DNA of 64,000 nt, taken from contig NZ_JAVFVV010000010.1 of NCBI RefSeq assembly GCF_030929505.1, forward strand, positions 186,001 to 250,000, given 5' to 3'. The notes beneath the pieces were generated by a model. That model worked only from the letters and a program-made list of their open reading frames with translations, was not told where the DNA came from and did not search any database. The first letter of the stretch is position 1; the number at the start of each line of letters is the position of its first letter. Position numbers and translations under genes: made by a program. The DNA comes from Mesorhizobium sp. LHD-90 (GTDB taxonomy: Bacteria; Pseudomonadota; Alphaproteobacteria; Rhizobiales; Rhizobiaceae). Positions 10,826-19,846 of the stretch are shown one piece after another.

Positions 10826-13207
10826 CTATGGCGCGAGCCGCCAGCGCCAGTCGCGGATTTCCGGCATGTCCTCGCCGTGCTCGCGCACGTAGTCGTGATG
10901 CGCGGCGAGCTTGCCTTCGATCTCGGCCGCCAGCGCACGCGCCTTGCCGGCAAGGCCGGGCACCCGCTTGATGACGGCAAGCGCGAGATGGAAGCGGTCG
11001 AGCTCGTTCATCACCGCCATGTCGAACGGCGTCGTGGTCGTGCCCTCTTCCTGGAAGCCGTGCACGTGGAAGTTGTCGTGGTTGTTGCGCTTATAAGTCA
11101 GCCGGTGGATGAGATAGGGATAGCCGTGATAGGCGAAGATGACCGGCTTGCTCCTGGTGAACAGATGGTCGAACTCGGCGTCGGTGAAGCCGTGCGGATG
11201 GGTGATGTGCGGCTGCAGCGTCATCAGGTCGACGACGTTGACGACCCTTATCTTGAGGTCGGGGAGGCTGGTGCGCAAAAGGTCGACGGCAGCCAGCGTC
11301 TCCATCGTCGGCACGTCGCCGGCGCAGCCCATCACCACGTCCGGTTCCTCGCCGGCCGGGCATGTGCAGGCCCATTCCCATATGCCGGCGCCGGCCAGGC
11401 AGTGGCGCTCGGCCTCCTGCGCGGTCAGCCACTGCGGCTGCGGCTGCTTGCCGGCGGTGATGACGTTGATGCGGTTCCAGGTCCGCAGGCAGTGGTCGGT
11501 CACCCACAGGAGCGTGTTGGCGTCGGGCGGGAAGTAAAGACGCACGATTTCGGCCTTCTTGTTGGCAATGAAATCGGCAAATCCCGGATCCTGATGGCTG
11601 AAGCCGTTATGGTCCTGCCGCCATACATGCGAGGTCAGCAGATAGTTGAGCGAGGCGATCGGCGCGCGCCAGGGCAGTTCCGAAGTCGTCTTCAGCCATT
11701 TCGCGTGCTGGTTCACCATCGAATCGACGACATGGATGAACGCCTCGTAACTGGAGAACAGGCCGTGCCGGCCGGTGAGCAGATAACCCTCCAGCCAGCC
11801 CTGGCACAGATGCTCCGACAGCACCTCCATGACGCGTCCCTCCTGCGCGAGGTGGACGTCGTAAGGCTCGATCTTCTCCATCCACACGCGGTCGGTAACC
11901 TCGAACACGGCGTCGAGCCGGTTGGAAGCCGTCTCGTCCGGCCCCATCAGACGGAAGTTGCGCGCCTCGGCATTGTCGCGCATGACGTCGCGCAGATAGA
12001 CGCCCATCGCCCGGGTCGCCTCGCCGACCGTCGCGCCCGGCTCTTCGACCGCCAGCGCGAACGACTTCCAGTCGGGCAGCACGAGGTCGCGCTTGAGCAG
12101 GCCGCCATTGGCGTAGTGGGTCGCACCCATGCGCTTCCTGCCGTCCGGCGCCAGCGCCCTGAGTTCGGGGACGAGCTTTCCATTCTCGTCGAACAGCTCC
12201 TCGGCGCGGTAGCTGCGCATCCACTCCTCGAGGATGCGCCGATGCGCCTCGTTGCCGCGCGCATTGGCGACCGGGACCTGGTGCGAACGCCAGAAGTCCT
12301 CGACCTTCAGGCCGTCCACCTCCTTCGGGCCGGTCCAGCCCTTGGGGCTGCGCAGCACGATCATCGGCCAGCGTGGCCGCTCGACGTCGCCCTTGGAGGC
12401 GCGCGCCTTCCGCTGGATCTTGCCGATGCTGTCGAACGCCGTGTCCAGGGCAGCCGCCATCGCCTTGTGCATGGGCGTCGGGTCGTGGCCTTCGACGAAT
12501 ATCGGGTCATAGCCCAGCCCGGTGAACAGGTTGCGCAACTCGTCGTCGGCCATGCGCGCCAAAAAGGTCGGATTGGCGATCTTGTAGCCGTTGAGGTGCA
12601 GGATCGGCAGCACTGCGCCATCGGTCCGGGGATTGATGAACTTGTTCGATTGCCACGCGGCCGCAAGCGGGCCGGTCTCGGCCTCACCGTCGCCGACGAC
12701 GCAGGCGACGACGAGATCCGGATTGTCGAACGCCGCGCCGAAGGCATGCACCAGCGCGTAGCCCAGCTCGCCGCCCTCATGGATTGAGCCCGGCGTTTCC
12801 GGCGCCACGTGGGACGGCACCCCGCCGGGGAACGAGAACTGCTTGAACAGCCGGCGCATGCCGCCGACGTCCTCGCTGATCTCGGGATAGATCTCGCTGT
12901 AAGTCCCTTCGAGCCATGTGTTGGCGACCATGGCCGGGCCGCCATGGCCGGGGCCGCAGATGTAGAGCACGTCCGAATCGCGTTCCCGGATGATGCGGTT
13001 GAGATGCACATAGATGAAGTTGAGGCCGGGCGTTGTGCCCCAATGTCCGAGCAGACGCGGCTTCACATGCTCGGCCTTCAGCGGCTCGCGCAGCAGCGGA
13101 TTGTCCATGAGGTAGATCTGGCCGACGGAGAGGTAATTCGCCGCGCGCCAGTATCGGTTCATCTGCTCAAGAGTCTGCTTGTCCATAGCCATGGGTTTCT
13201 CCGGCAT
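10826..13207 (-). CDS. xfp: Phosphoketolase (Xfp family)
   Basis: 793 residues, the usual size. The enzyme is thiamine-diphosphate dependent and splits xylulose-5-phosphate (and often fructose-6-phosphate) into acetyl-phosphate and a triose or tetrose phosphate. Visible features: [11 protein letters not shown] near the N-terminus, the TPP-binding GDGEAETGP motif, SHQDPGF, and a C-terminal domain with [11 protein letters not shown]. The ATG at 13207 has GGGGAG 8 bases upstream; the frame is open 59 codons further but without a start context. With AckA at 3.4-4.5 kb this gives a phosphoketolase-acetate route yielding ATP. Confidence 0.93.
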   Translation of the reverse strand: MPEKPMAMDKQTLEQMNRYWRAANYLSVGQIYLMDNPLLREPLKAEHVKPRLLGHWGTTPGLNFIYVHLNRIIRERDSDVLYICGPGHGGPAMVANTWLEGTYSEIYPEISEDVGGMRRLFKQFSFPGGVPSHVAPETPGSIHEGGELGYALVHAFGAAFDNPDLVVACVVGDGEAETGPLAAAWQSNKFINPRTDGAVLPILHLNGYKIANPTFLARMADDELRNLFTGLGYDPIFVEGHDPTPMHKAMAAALDTAFDSIGKIQRKARASKGDVERPRWPMIVLRSPKGWTGPKEVDGLKVEDFWRSHQVPVANARGNEAHRRILEEWMRSYRAEELFDENGKLVPELRALAPDGRKRMGATHYANGGLLKRDLVLPDWKSFALAVEEPGATVGEATRAMGVYLRDVMRDNAEARNFRLMGPDETASNRLDAVFEVTDRVWMEKIEPYDVHLAQEGRVMEVLSEHLCQGWLEGYLLTGRHGLFSSYEAFIHVVDSMVNQHAKWLKTTSELPWRAPIASLNYLLTSHVWRQDHNGFSHQDPGFADFIANKKAEIVRLYFPPDANTLLWVTDHCLRTWNRINVITAGKQPQPQWLTAQEAERHCLAGAGIWEWACTCPAGEEPDVVMGCAGDVPTMETLAAVDLLRTSLPDLKIRVVNVVDLMTLQPHITHPHGFTDAEFDHLFTRSKPVIFAYHGYPYLIHRLTYKRNNHDNFHVHGFQEEGTTTTPFDMAVMNELDRFHLALAVIKRVPGLAGKARALAAEIEGKLAAHHDYVREHGEDMPEIRDWRWRLAP

Positions 13208-13627
13208 CTGTCGTCTCCCCGCACCTGACAACATATTGGGATATAGGGCAAAGGCTAGATGTATTACCCGCCGCACCGCTGTCGAAGCGGCATGCCTGCC
13301 GGCGAGCCGCTGCCAGGACCACCATCGTGGCTCGACGAATATGAAGGACGGCCGCTCCGTTGCAAACCGTGCTTTTGGATACAATCGAGCGCTTCGTAAC
13401 GATGATCATGCGGTAAGGATTTCGATCTGTTCGGCGATTGGGGGTCGCAGTGAACAAGGGTAAACCGCCTGCCGTTTGCGCATCATGTGCATCATTCGAT
13501 GCCGGCAAGGACCTCGCTTGCGCCTGCTTTCGTGCTCGTACGTCCGAATGGGTCGGAACACGACCTTCGCCGGATACAGCTCAAACATGCGACGATGTCC
13601 AGACGCCGTATCGACATGTCCTCGCAC
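13208..13627. other. Intergenic region upstream of phosphoketolase
   Basis: 420 bases between the start of xfp and the end of the baeRF-like gene, both on the minus strand. It is less GC-rich than the flanks near 13225-13260 (ACATATTGGGATATAGGG), which is the likely xfp promoter zone. Short frames exist on both strands but none has a ribosome site or family-like sequence. I see no hairpin or repeat worth naming. Confidence 0.4.
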
Positions 13628-14749
13628 CTATATTGGGTAGCGCAGGGTAACTGCCAGCGGAGCATTTCCGGGAACGTCTTCGTTTCGAACCGCGAGAAAC
13701 CCAGCGCCTGCCAATATTGCTCTGCCGGCTATTTCTTCCACGATATCATAAGCCCCAGCCTCGGGCGTATCGGCGAAGACGACGGCGCCATCGGTTTCGT
13801 CGACGGTTCCGTACACCATGCCATCGATATCAACCATCAAGGATTCGATCGCGCCGTTGGTCGCGGCACGCGCCGCCTCGACTATATCCGTGGTGGCGCG
13901 GCGGCTGTTGAAGCGCGCTTCGTACAATGCCTTGACGTCGTCGATCTGCTCCCTGTAAAAAATGTCCAGCAGCGAACGCGCCTCCGTCGCCAATTCCAAC
14001 TCCGTCAAGCGGTCGGGGCTCCCCGCAATGCCTTGACCGAGAAGCGCGGGGTAGCTGCACAAGCTACGAAAAATCGGCCCTAGCGGTTCGGTTGCGGCCA
14101 CGATGAGAGGTGTGCTCCGGCCCGCAAGAACCGTGCGTATGGCGGCATCAACCTTCCTCGCGAACTGCCGCAGCAGGACCGTTTGGCCCTCGGCGTTCGC
14201 TAATCGCGTGTTCTGGGTGAGGTTGTTCACCGAAGCCCGGCCCGCGGCGTCAGCCGCGCTTTTCGGCAAATCCGCTACCTGCACGACGGACGGGGGCGAG
14301 TCGGCGAAAATCTCGATCAGGCGGACCGCATTCTCTGACAGCGCCAGGACGAACGCCGTCTGGGGAAACGCCACGCTACGAAGCAGCGGCTTCAAATAGA
14401 AACGATCGGCAACCTGCACCAAGGGGGAAACGACGGTGGCGAGCCGATACGTCCGAATACTGGTGGCCGTGGCAAGGACAACCAGACTGTTGGCCTGCAC
14501 CCTCCAAAAATCCTCGTCATCCGCCAAATGGGTCAACTGGGCTTCGATCAAATCTCTTCGGCGTTTGTCCAAGCCGCGTGCTTCCAGTTGCTCCAGTCCA
14601 GTCTTGACCAGGTTGCCGAACGCTATCTTGCTGCCCGTGATGTGTTGAGTCTCTGGTGTGGTAGGCAAGCAGATTGACAAGCACGCGTCCGCACGTGAAC
14701 TGATGAGTTCCTTGAGCTCGGGAAGGGTGGGTACATCGACGTAAAGCAT
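13628..14749 (-). CDS. baeRF-like protein (archaeo-eukaryotic release-factor fold)
   Basis: 373 residues starting MLYVDVPTLPELKEL, followed by CLSICLPTTPETQ and, later, FWRVQANSLVVLAT and YLKPLLRSVAFPQ. This pattern matches a conserved bacterial family annotated as bacterial archaeo-eukaryotic release factor (baeRF) proteins, related to eRF1/Pelota domains; family members are suspected to act on stalled ribosomes, but function is not established. The ATG at 14749 was preferred to the 35-codon longer frame because the homologous part starts there and AGGAG lies 10 bases upstream. Such genes often sit next to phosphoketolase or stress genes, as here. Confidence 0.7.
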   Translation of the reverse strand: MLYVDVPTLPELKELISSRADACLSICLPTTPETQHITGSKIAFGNLVKTGLEQLEARGLDKRRRDLIEAQLTHLADDEDFWRVQANSLVVLATATSIRTYRLATVVSPLVQVADRFYLKPLLRSVAFPQTAFVLALSENAVRLIEIFADSPPSVVQVADLPKSAADAAGRASVNNLTQNTRLANAEGQTVLLRQFARKVDAAIRTVLAGRSTPLIVAATEPLGPIFRSLCSYPALLGQGIAGSPDRLTELELATEARSLLDIFYREQIDDVKALYEARFNSRRATTDIVEAARAATNGAIESLMVDIDGMVYGTVDETDGAVVFADTPEAGAYDIVEEIAGRAILAGAGFLAVRNEDVPGNAPLAVTLRYPI

Positions 14750-15044
14750 TGGCGCATTTCTCCTGACGATCGCGAGGGTATCGATGTAGCCGGTTGATTT
14801 CGGCGGCCGTGAGGGCGTCGTACGAATACCACAGACAATCCGCCGTGTCCGCATCCAGCACGATGGCGTCCTGCGGATACGCTGCTCGATGTTACGGAAG
14901 CCGGAGCGTCTGATCCTCTACGCAATCTACCAAACAAGCGCCAAATATTGGCTCGCGCTCGATCCCGACAAGTGCGCGAATTCCGTGGTTGTCGAGGCCG
15001 CCTGCTTGCACGTCCCTCTTTCGCTCGATGCCAACGCCGAGCAG

Positions 15045-15262
15045 GTTCTCGCAGCCAAGCTTCGCCCCGGCAACATCGTGGTCATGGACAATCTGCCAGC
15101 CCACAGGATCGGCGTCGTGCGCGAGGCGATCGAAAAGACCGGCGCCCGGCTCCTGTTCCTGCCGCCATGCTCGCCCGACTTCAATCCGATCGAGATGGCC
15201 TTCTCCAAACTCAAGGCCCTCCTGCGAAAGGCCGCCGCCAGAACCACAAGCAACTATAAGAT
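15045..15262 (+). pseudogene. IS630-family transposase remnant
   Basis: The translation contains [15 protein letters not shown] and [19 protein letters not shown], the last two catalytic blocks (Asp in MDN, Glu in NPIE) of the IS630/Tc1 DDE transposase. The first catalytic Asp and the whole N-terminal half are missing, and the frame on each side (open from 14892 to 15287) has no related sequence. So it is a dead internal piece. No terminal repeats are seen around it. Confidence 0.75.
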
Positions 15263-15429
15263 TTCCAGCGTAGTTTTCGATTTCTAAGTTCGCCCGGAGT
15301 TCAACATAAAGATCAAGCGACTCTAAGCCGCCAACTGCCACGGCTGGTGCGCGGGACCTCGCCGGCCGCGATAATATCACAATAAACGCATCTCCTTGGA
15401 GCGGCAGCGGAGGTGAGGGCGACCGACGG

Positions 15430-16878
15430 TCAGGCAGCGCGCGGGAAGAAGATCGCCCGCGATCCGTCGAAGTCGTATCGCCCGGCATGCTGCGGGGCCT
15501 CCACAGCGAGCTTGATGACGCTGTCCAGAATGAAAGCGACCTTCGCATCCGACAGCAGCACGCTGAAATTCAGCCGCGTGAAGCCGGGCTTGGCGATCTC
15601 GTCGCCCGCAAGGATCGCCTGCCGCATGGATTCGGACTGGGCCGGACCGATGCCGAGCAGACGGTGCACGTACGGACCGGCGCAGGCGCAGCCGCCGCGC
15701 GCCTGGATGCCGAAGCGGTCGCTCAGCATGCGTGTTATCAGTTGCTGGTGGACATGGCCGCCTTTGCCGTCGCGCACCCGGAAGGAGAAGATCGGCAGCC
15801 GCTCGGCGTCGAGCAGGCCAAGCAGTTTCAGGCGCTCGATGCCGGACCAGGAGGCGATCGCCCGGCGTGTCATCTCGCGGTTGCGGCTGCGCATCGTCTC
15901 CACGCCGATCACGTCCTTGACCAGGAACGCCAGCGCCGCGCGGATGTCGCCGACGACATTGGGTGTGCCGGCTTCCTCTCGCGCCTCGAGGTTTTCGCTG
16001 TAGTCATGCGCGGTCGGCGAGACGAAACGCACGGTGCCGCCGCCTGGCCAGGTCGGCCGCTCCGACACGACGGCGTCGCAGCGGACGATCAGCACGCCCG
16101 ACGCGCCGGGTCCGCCGATAAACTTGTGCGGCGAGACGACGACCGCGTCGATCTCGACGCCGGCTTCGGGCGCCATGGCGATTGGCAGGTAGGGGCCGGC
16201 GCCGGCATAGTCCCAGATCATCAGCGCCCCGGCCGCCTTGGCGCAGCGGGTGACAGCCGCGACGTCGGTGACGATTCCGGTCACGTTGGATGCCGCCGAG
16301 AAGGCGCAGACGATGCGGCGGTCCTCGCCGGCTTCCGCCAGGGCATCGGCGAGCAACGCGAGGTCGGGGCCGCCTTCGGCGGCTTCCGGGACCTCGATCA
16401 CCTCGGCGCCGCTTTCGCGCCAGGGCAGGATGTTGGAATGATGTTCGTAAGGCCCGATGACAACCAGCGTGCCGGGCCCGACCCCGAACAGCGTAGCGAG
16501 CCGATTGATGCCGGCGGTTGCGCCTGACCCGGTGAAGATGACCGCATGCTCGGCATTCGCGCCGCAGCACGCGGCGATCGCGGCGCGGGCCTCGCGGCGC
16601 AGCCTCGTCATGAAGCCGCCGCACCAGGACGCCTCGGTGTGGCTGTTGGCGTAGTAAGGCAGCACCTGTTCGAGCACGAACCGCTCGACCTGCATGAGCG
16701 CACGCCCGGAGGCGACGTAGTCGGCATAGACCAGCGGCTTTGGACCGAACGGTCCGTCGATCACGGTGTCCTTGCCGACGAGACCGTCGGCCAGCGCGGC
16801 GAGGACGTTGCCCTGCTCGAGGCCGTGGCGGAAGCCGGAAAGCAATCCTGCGGGAAGTTCGGGACGTTGGGCGTTCAC
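15430..16878 (-). CDS. Class V aminotransferase / cysteine desulfurase-like protein
   Basis: 482 residues from a GTG at 16878 with GGAG 10 bases upstream; a TTG start at 16911 is possible. PLP-enzyme features: GSGATAGINRL (phosphate loop), YEHHSNILPWRE, DYAGAGPY, SPHKFIGGPGASG with the Schiff-base lysine, and GGCACAGPY near the C-terminus, where cysteine desulfurases and selenocysteine lyases carry their reactive cysteine loop. It is about 80 residues longer than a typical IscS. It is divergent from an Lrp-type regulator with a 111-base gap, so Lrp control is likely. The substrate is unknown. Confidence 0.75.
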   Translation of the reverse strand: MNAQRPELPAGLLSGFRHGLEQGNVLAALADGLVGKDTVIDGPFGPKPLVYADYVASGRALMQVERFVLEQVLPYYANSHTEASWCGGFMTRLRREARAAIAACCGANAEHAVIFTGSGATAGINRLATLFGVGPGTLVVIGPYEHHSNILPWRESGAEVIEVPEAAEGGPDLALLADALAEAGEDRRIVCAFSAASNVTGIVTDVAAVTRCAKAAGALMIWDYAGAGPYLPIAMAPEAGVEIDAVVVSPHKFIGGPGASGVLIVRCDAVVSERPTWPGGGTVRFVSPTAHDYSENLEAREEAGTPNVVGDIRAALAFLVKDVIGVETMRSRNREMTRRAIASWSGIERLKLLGLLDAERLPIFSFRVRDGKGGHVHQQLITRMLSDRFGIQARGGCACAGPYVHRLLGIGPAQSESMRQAILAGDEIAKPGFTRLNFSVLLSDAKVAFILDSVIKLAVEAPQHAGRYDFDGSRAIFFPRAA

Positions 16879-16958
16879 GGCGGATGCTCCAAGGAAAACC
16901 GTCGCCGACAAGCGTAGCGACGATCGCCCGTTGAAACCTTATCGATTTCGTGCCATTT

Positions 16959-16971
16959 CAGGCGACGCCTG
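16959..16971. promoter_or_regulatory. Short palindrome between aminotransferase and Lrp genes
   Basis: CAGGCGACGCCTG is a perfect 13-base inverted repeat (5-base arms, 3-base centre) 18 bases before the Lrp start codon. It could be part of a regulator binding site in this divergent promoter region. In GC-rich DNA such a repeat can arise by chance. Confidence 0.25.
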
Positions 16972-16989
16972 TGTCGTTTGATCGAGAAA

Positions 16990-17460
16990 ATGGAAAAAAT
17001 CGATGCGATTGATCTGAAGATACTGACCTGTCTGCAAAAGGACGGCAGCATCTCCCAGCGCGATCTGGCCGACCAGATCGGCCTGTCGCAGAACGCATGC
17101 TGGCGCCGGCTGCAGCGGCTGAACGCCAGCGGCGTCATCCGTGGGACCAGCACCGCGATCGACCTCACGGCGCTGGGTTTCGACCTCATCGTTTTCGTGA
17201 TGGTGCGCACGCGCCACCATTCGAAGGAGTGGGCCGACCAGTTCCGCGCGCATGTCGAGCGATTGCCGGAGGTAACCGATTTCTACCGGATCGGCGGCGA
17301 CTGGGACTATCTGATCAAGGTCACGACGCGCGGCATGTCCGGCTACGATGCCTTCTACCAAAAGCTGATCACCAACTTCGACCTAGCCACTGTCACCGGC
17401 TTCTTCTCCATGGAAGCTATCCTGAACAACCGCGCCGTGGATCTAGGCAGGCTGAAATGA
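16990..17460 (+). CDS. Lrp/AsnC-family regulator
   Basis: 156 residues. An N-terminal winged HTH (DAIDLKILTCLQKDG, SQRDLADQIGLSQNACWRRLQRL) is followed by the RAM/AsnC ligand-binding domain (FDLIVFVMVRTRHH, VTDFYRIGGDWDYLIKV). The ATG at 16990 is taken; a TTG four codons upstream is also in frame. It overlaps the next gene by 4 bases (ATGA) and is divergent from the class V aminotransferase gene, the common place for an Lrp-type regulator of an amino-acid enzyme. The effector is probably an amino acid, but which one cannot be read from the sequence. Confidence 0.88.
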   Translation: MEKIDAIDLKILTCLQKDGSISQRDLADQIGLSQNACWRRLQRLNASGVIRGTSTAIDLTALGFDLIVFVMVRTRHHSKEWADQFRAHVERLPEVTDFYRIGGDWDYLIKVTTRGMSGYDAFYQKLITNFDLATVTGFFSMEAILNNRAVDLGRLK

Positions 17461-19373
17461 CGGCCGATCCGTGCGATCGCGGTCTGGCGGCCGATCTTGC
17501 ACGGGATCTGCTCGGTGCGATCACCCCGGAGATGGTCGACTTGCTGACCGAGATCGCAGCCACGCGTGAGGGCCTGAGGCTCGACACGATCGCGCCGGAA
17601 CTGCGTCTCGACCTGCAGCTTCGGCTGCCGTCCGTTCTGGTCGTCGACCGCGAACGCGGATACGTTCGCTTCCGCCAGCCGGCGATGGCTGACCTCGTTG
17701 CCGCGGTCGCGGCGCGCATGCGGCAAGGGCCGGGGCGGGAGCAGGCGGCGGTCCCGCGCATCAACGGCTTGATCGCAGCGGGTGCGCTTGAGGAAGCGCT
17801 GGTCATGTTCCGGCGCGAGGGCGGCGCCTTCTTTTCGATGGTTCACGGCCTGCACGCCGCGACATCTCTGCTCGAGCTTTTCCCGGAAACCTTGCGCGGC
17901 AACGACGAGACGCTGGTGCTGGCTGCGGCCGTCAACGCGCTGAAGGCCGGCAATCTCAGCCGCGCCGAGTTCATCGTGCAGGAACGCTTCGGCGCATCCG
18001 GCGAACGCCTGTTCGCCGGCCGGCTCCCTGTCGAGGCGTACGGCACCGACTTCCAGTGTTTCCGCTTCATCTATGCGATCTACATGGAAGAGCCGATCGG
18101 CAAGCGCGACCTGGAGCGTCTGTTCGATCTGTTGGGCCGGCTGCCGCTGGACAGCTCGATCCAGCGCGGCCTGCTCTACAACGTCGCGCTCGACGTGTTT
18201 GTGCGCCAGCACAACTGGGACACGGCCGCGGAAGCCGGGCTGCGCTCGCGCCACCATTACGAGAGCGCGAATGCTATCCTGCTTGCCTTCTATATCGACC
18301 TCTATCTGGCCCTGATCAACCTGGTGCGCGGCCGGCTGGTGGAAGGCAACCGGCAACTCGAGCGCGGCAGCCAGCGGCTCGCCGAGTTCAGCGATGCTTC
18401 GCCGAACGACCACCGGCTGCTATCCGCCTTCAACCTCATCGCCGCCTACGAGGCTGGAGATGCGCAGCCGCTGATCGGTTTTGCGCTTTCAGACGACCCG
18501 GAGACACGCTTCGGCGAGATCTGGCCGTCGGTGGCCGAACCGATCATTGCTTATGGCTGCCTGGCGCTCTCGACCCACGTGACGCTGGCCGCGGCACGCT
18601 CGTTCCTCGACCGCTGGCGGCTGCAGGAATGGCGATCCGACCGTTTCGTGCGCATCGTCAATGTGCATGAACTCACCGTCCTGCAGGCGCATCGGCGCTG
18701 GCAGGAGGCGGACGAGCTGCTGCTTCGCGTCTCGGCCGAGCGCAACCTGGCGGCAGCAGGCGACCTGGGCGCCGCCAGGCGGGCGCTCTGTACGCAGCAA
18801 GACGACATCGATCTCGCACTTGCCGCGCTGCGCAGCGCTGTCGAGGCCGACCCGCACGACGTGGCTGCCGATGCGGCGCTCGCGAGCCTCGCCGACGCGC
18901 CGCAGGCGACGCCGCGGCAGCGGGCGCAGGCGTTTCTCTGGCGGGGTGTGGCCTGCCTCGCGACCGGCAACGAGCCCGGCCGGCGCGATGCCTTGACAGG
19001 ATTCTTCGAGTTGCAGCGCGACGGCCGCCTTGTGGCGCTGATCGACGAGAACCGCGGCCTGCTCGAACGCGTTGCCGGAAACAAGGCTGCGCGTTCCGGG
19101 CTGCTGCGGTCACCGCGGCTGGCGCGCTTCCTGCGCGAACTGCCCGATGTGCCGAGGCGCCGCGGGGAGAACGGCTCCGGCATGACGCGGCAGGAGGAGC
19201 GTATCCTGTTCCTGCTGGCCGAGCATGTTCCGAACAAGACCATCGCCCGCCGCTTGGGCGTGTCGGTGCCGACGGTGAAGTTCCATCTCAGGAACATCTA
19301 CCGCAAGCTCGGCGCGGCGGACCGCGACTCCGCCATGGCGATGGCGTTCGAGCGACGCCTGCTCAGCGAATAA
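17457..19373 (+). CDS. Large LuxR-family regulator without a visible ATPase domain
   Basis: 638 residues beginning in the ATGA overlap with the Lrp gene. The last about 63 residues are a LuxR HTH (MTRQEERILFLLAEHVPNK, then PTVKFHLRNIYRKLGA). The rest is alpha-helical and resembles the C-terminal sensor part of MalT/LAL regulators. I find no Walker A sequence, so the N-terminal NTPase domain of classical LALs is absent. Directly after the stop there are two AACCTATCCCAA repeats 21 bases apart in front of the OsmC-hyu genes, which suggests this protein or the Lrp regulates them. Confidence 0.75.
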   Translation: MTADPCDRGLAADLARDLLGAITPEMVDLLTEIAATREGLRLDTIAPELRLDLQLRLPSVLVVDRERGYVRFRQPAMADLVAAVAARMRQGPGREQAAVPRINGLIAAGALEEALVMFRREGGAFFSMVHGLHAATSLLELFPETLRGNDETLVLAAAVNALKAGNLSRAEFIVQERFGASGERLFAGRLPVEAYGTDFQCFRFIYAIYMEEPIGKRDLERLFDLLGRLPLDSSIQRGLLYNVALDVFVRQHNWDTAAEAGLRSRHHYESANAILLAFYIDLYLALINLVRGRLVEGNRQLERGSQRLAEFSDASPNDHRLLSAFNLIAAYEAGDAQPLIGFALSDDPETRFGEIWPSVAEPIIAYGCLALSTHVTLAAARSFLDRWRLQEWRSDRFVRIVNVHELTVLQAHRRWQEADELLLRVSAERNLAAAGDLGAARRALCTQQDDIDLALAALRSAVEADPHDVAADAALASLADAPQATPRQRAQAFLWRGVACLATGNEPGRRDALTGFFELQRDGRLVALIDENRGLLERVAGNKAARSGLLRSPRLARFLRELPDVPRRRGENGSGMTRQEERILFLLAEHVPNKTIARRLGVSVPTVKFHLRNIYRKLGAADRDSAMAMAFERRLLSE

Positions 19374-19404
19374 CCTATCCCAAAAACAGAAAAACCTATC
19401 CCAA
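19372..19404. promoter_or_regulatory. Direct repeat AACCTATCCCAA x2, likely activator site
   Basis: Two exact 12-base copies, at 19372-19383 and 19393-19404, have start points 21 bases apart, i.e. two helical turns, so bound protomers would sit on the same DNA face. They lie 67 bases before the start of the OsmC-like gene and begin at the stop codon of the LuxR gene. This geometry fits a LuxR/MalT-type activator. Binding is inferred. Confidence 0.55.
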
Positions 19405-19470
19405 TTTCCGTACTTGGAGCCGACGGCTTTCCGTAGGGTACGACGAACGGGAACAGGGAGGTCGACCGCG

Positions 19471-19845
19471 ATGCAATGGAGGATGCGCGCGCAGCTTTCG
19501 CCGCAGGGCGAACTGCATCTGGTTCGGCTCGACGATGGCGGGGCCGTCGACGACGCGCCGGCGTCGGCATGGGGGCCGGTCGATCATCTCGTCGGCGCGG
19601 TGGCCGGCTGTTTCGCGAAGAGCTGTCAGATGGTCCAGCATGCCCTCGGCGAACCGGCCAGTGCCGTGGAGGCACATGTGGTCGCCCGCAAGGCCGAGGC
19701 GAAGCCGAGCCGGGTGGGGACGGTTTCCATCCATTATGCCATTGGCGTGGCGAGCGCCGACAAAGCGGCGCGGATCGCCAAGGACGCCAAGCGCATCTGC
19801 ACTGTCACAAATTCCCTCAACTGCGAATTCGAACTGGTGAACTGA
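19471..19845 (+). CDS. OsmC-like protein
   Basis: 124 residues. The sequence VDHLVGAVAGCFAKSC (Cys47, Cys52) and ICTVTNSLNCEF (Cys110) place it with OsmC/Ohr-type proteins, where a central-helix Cys and a second Cys reduce organic hydroperoxides. Some members serve other roles in catabolic operons. GGGAGG lies 9 bases before the ATG at 19471. The stop is followed after 1 base by the hyuA-like gene, so it is the first gene of the hyu operon. Why a thiol peroxidase-like protein leads this operon is unclear; a reactive or sulfur-containing intermediate is one idea. Confidence 0.7.
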   Translation: MQWRMRAQLSPQGELHLVRLDDGGAVDDAPASAWGPVDHLVGAVAGCFAKSCQMVQHALGEPASAVEAHVVARKAEAKPSRVGTVSIHYAIGVASADKAARIAKDAKRICTVTNSLNCEFELVN

Positions 19846-19846
19846 C

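Noticed and set aside
10877-12787. 636-residue plus-strand frame opposite phosphoketolase
   Set aside because: Shadow of the real gene; no domain, no ribosome site.
13438-13650. 70-residue plus-strand frame in the gap before the baeRF-like gene
   Set aside because: No ribosome site, no family-like sequence, and it overlaps the baeRF-like gene.
14750-14890. Possible coding remnant on the minus strand upstream of the baeRF-like gene
   Set aside because: The frame is open but has no recognised family sequence and no start context.
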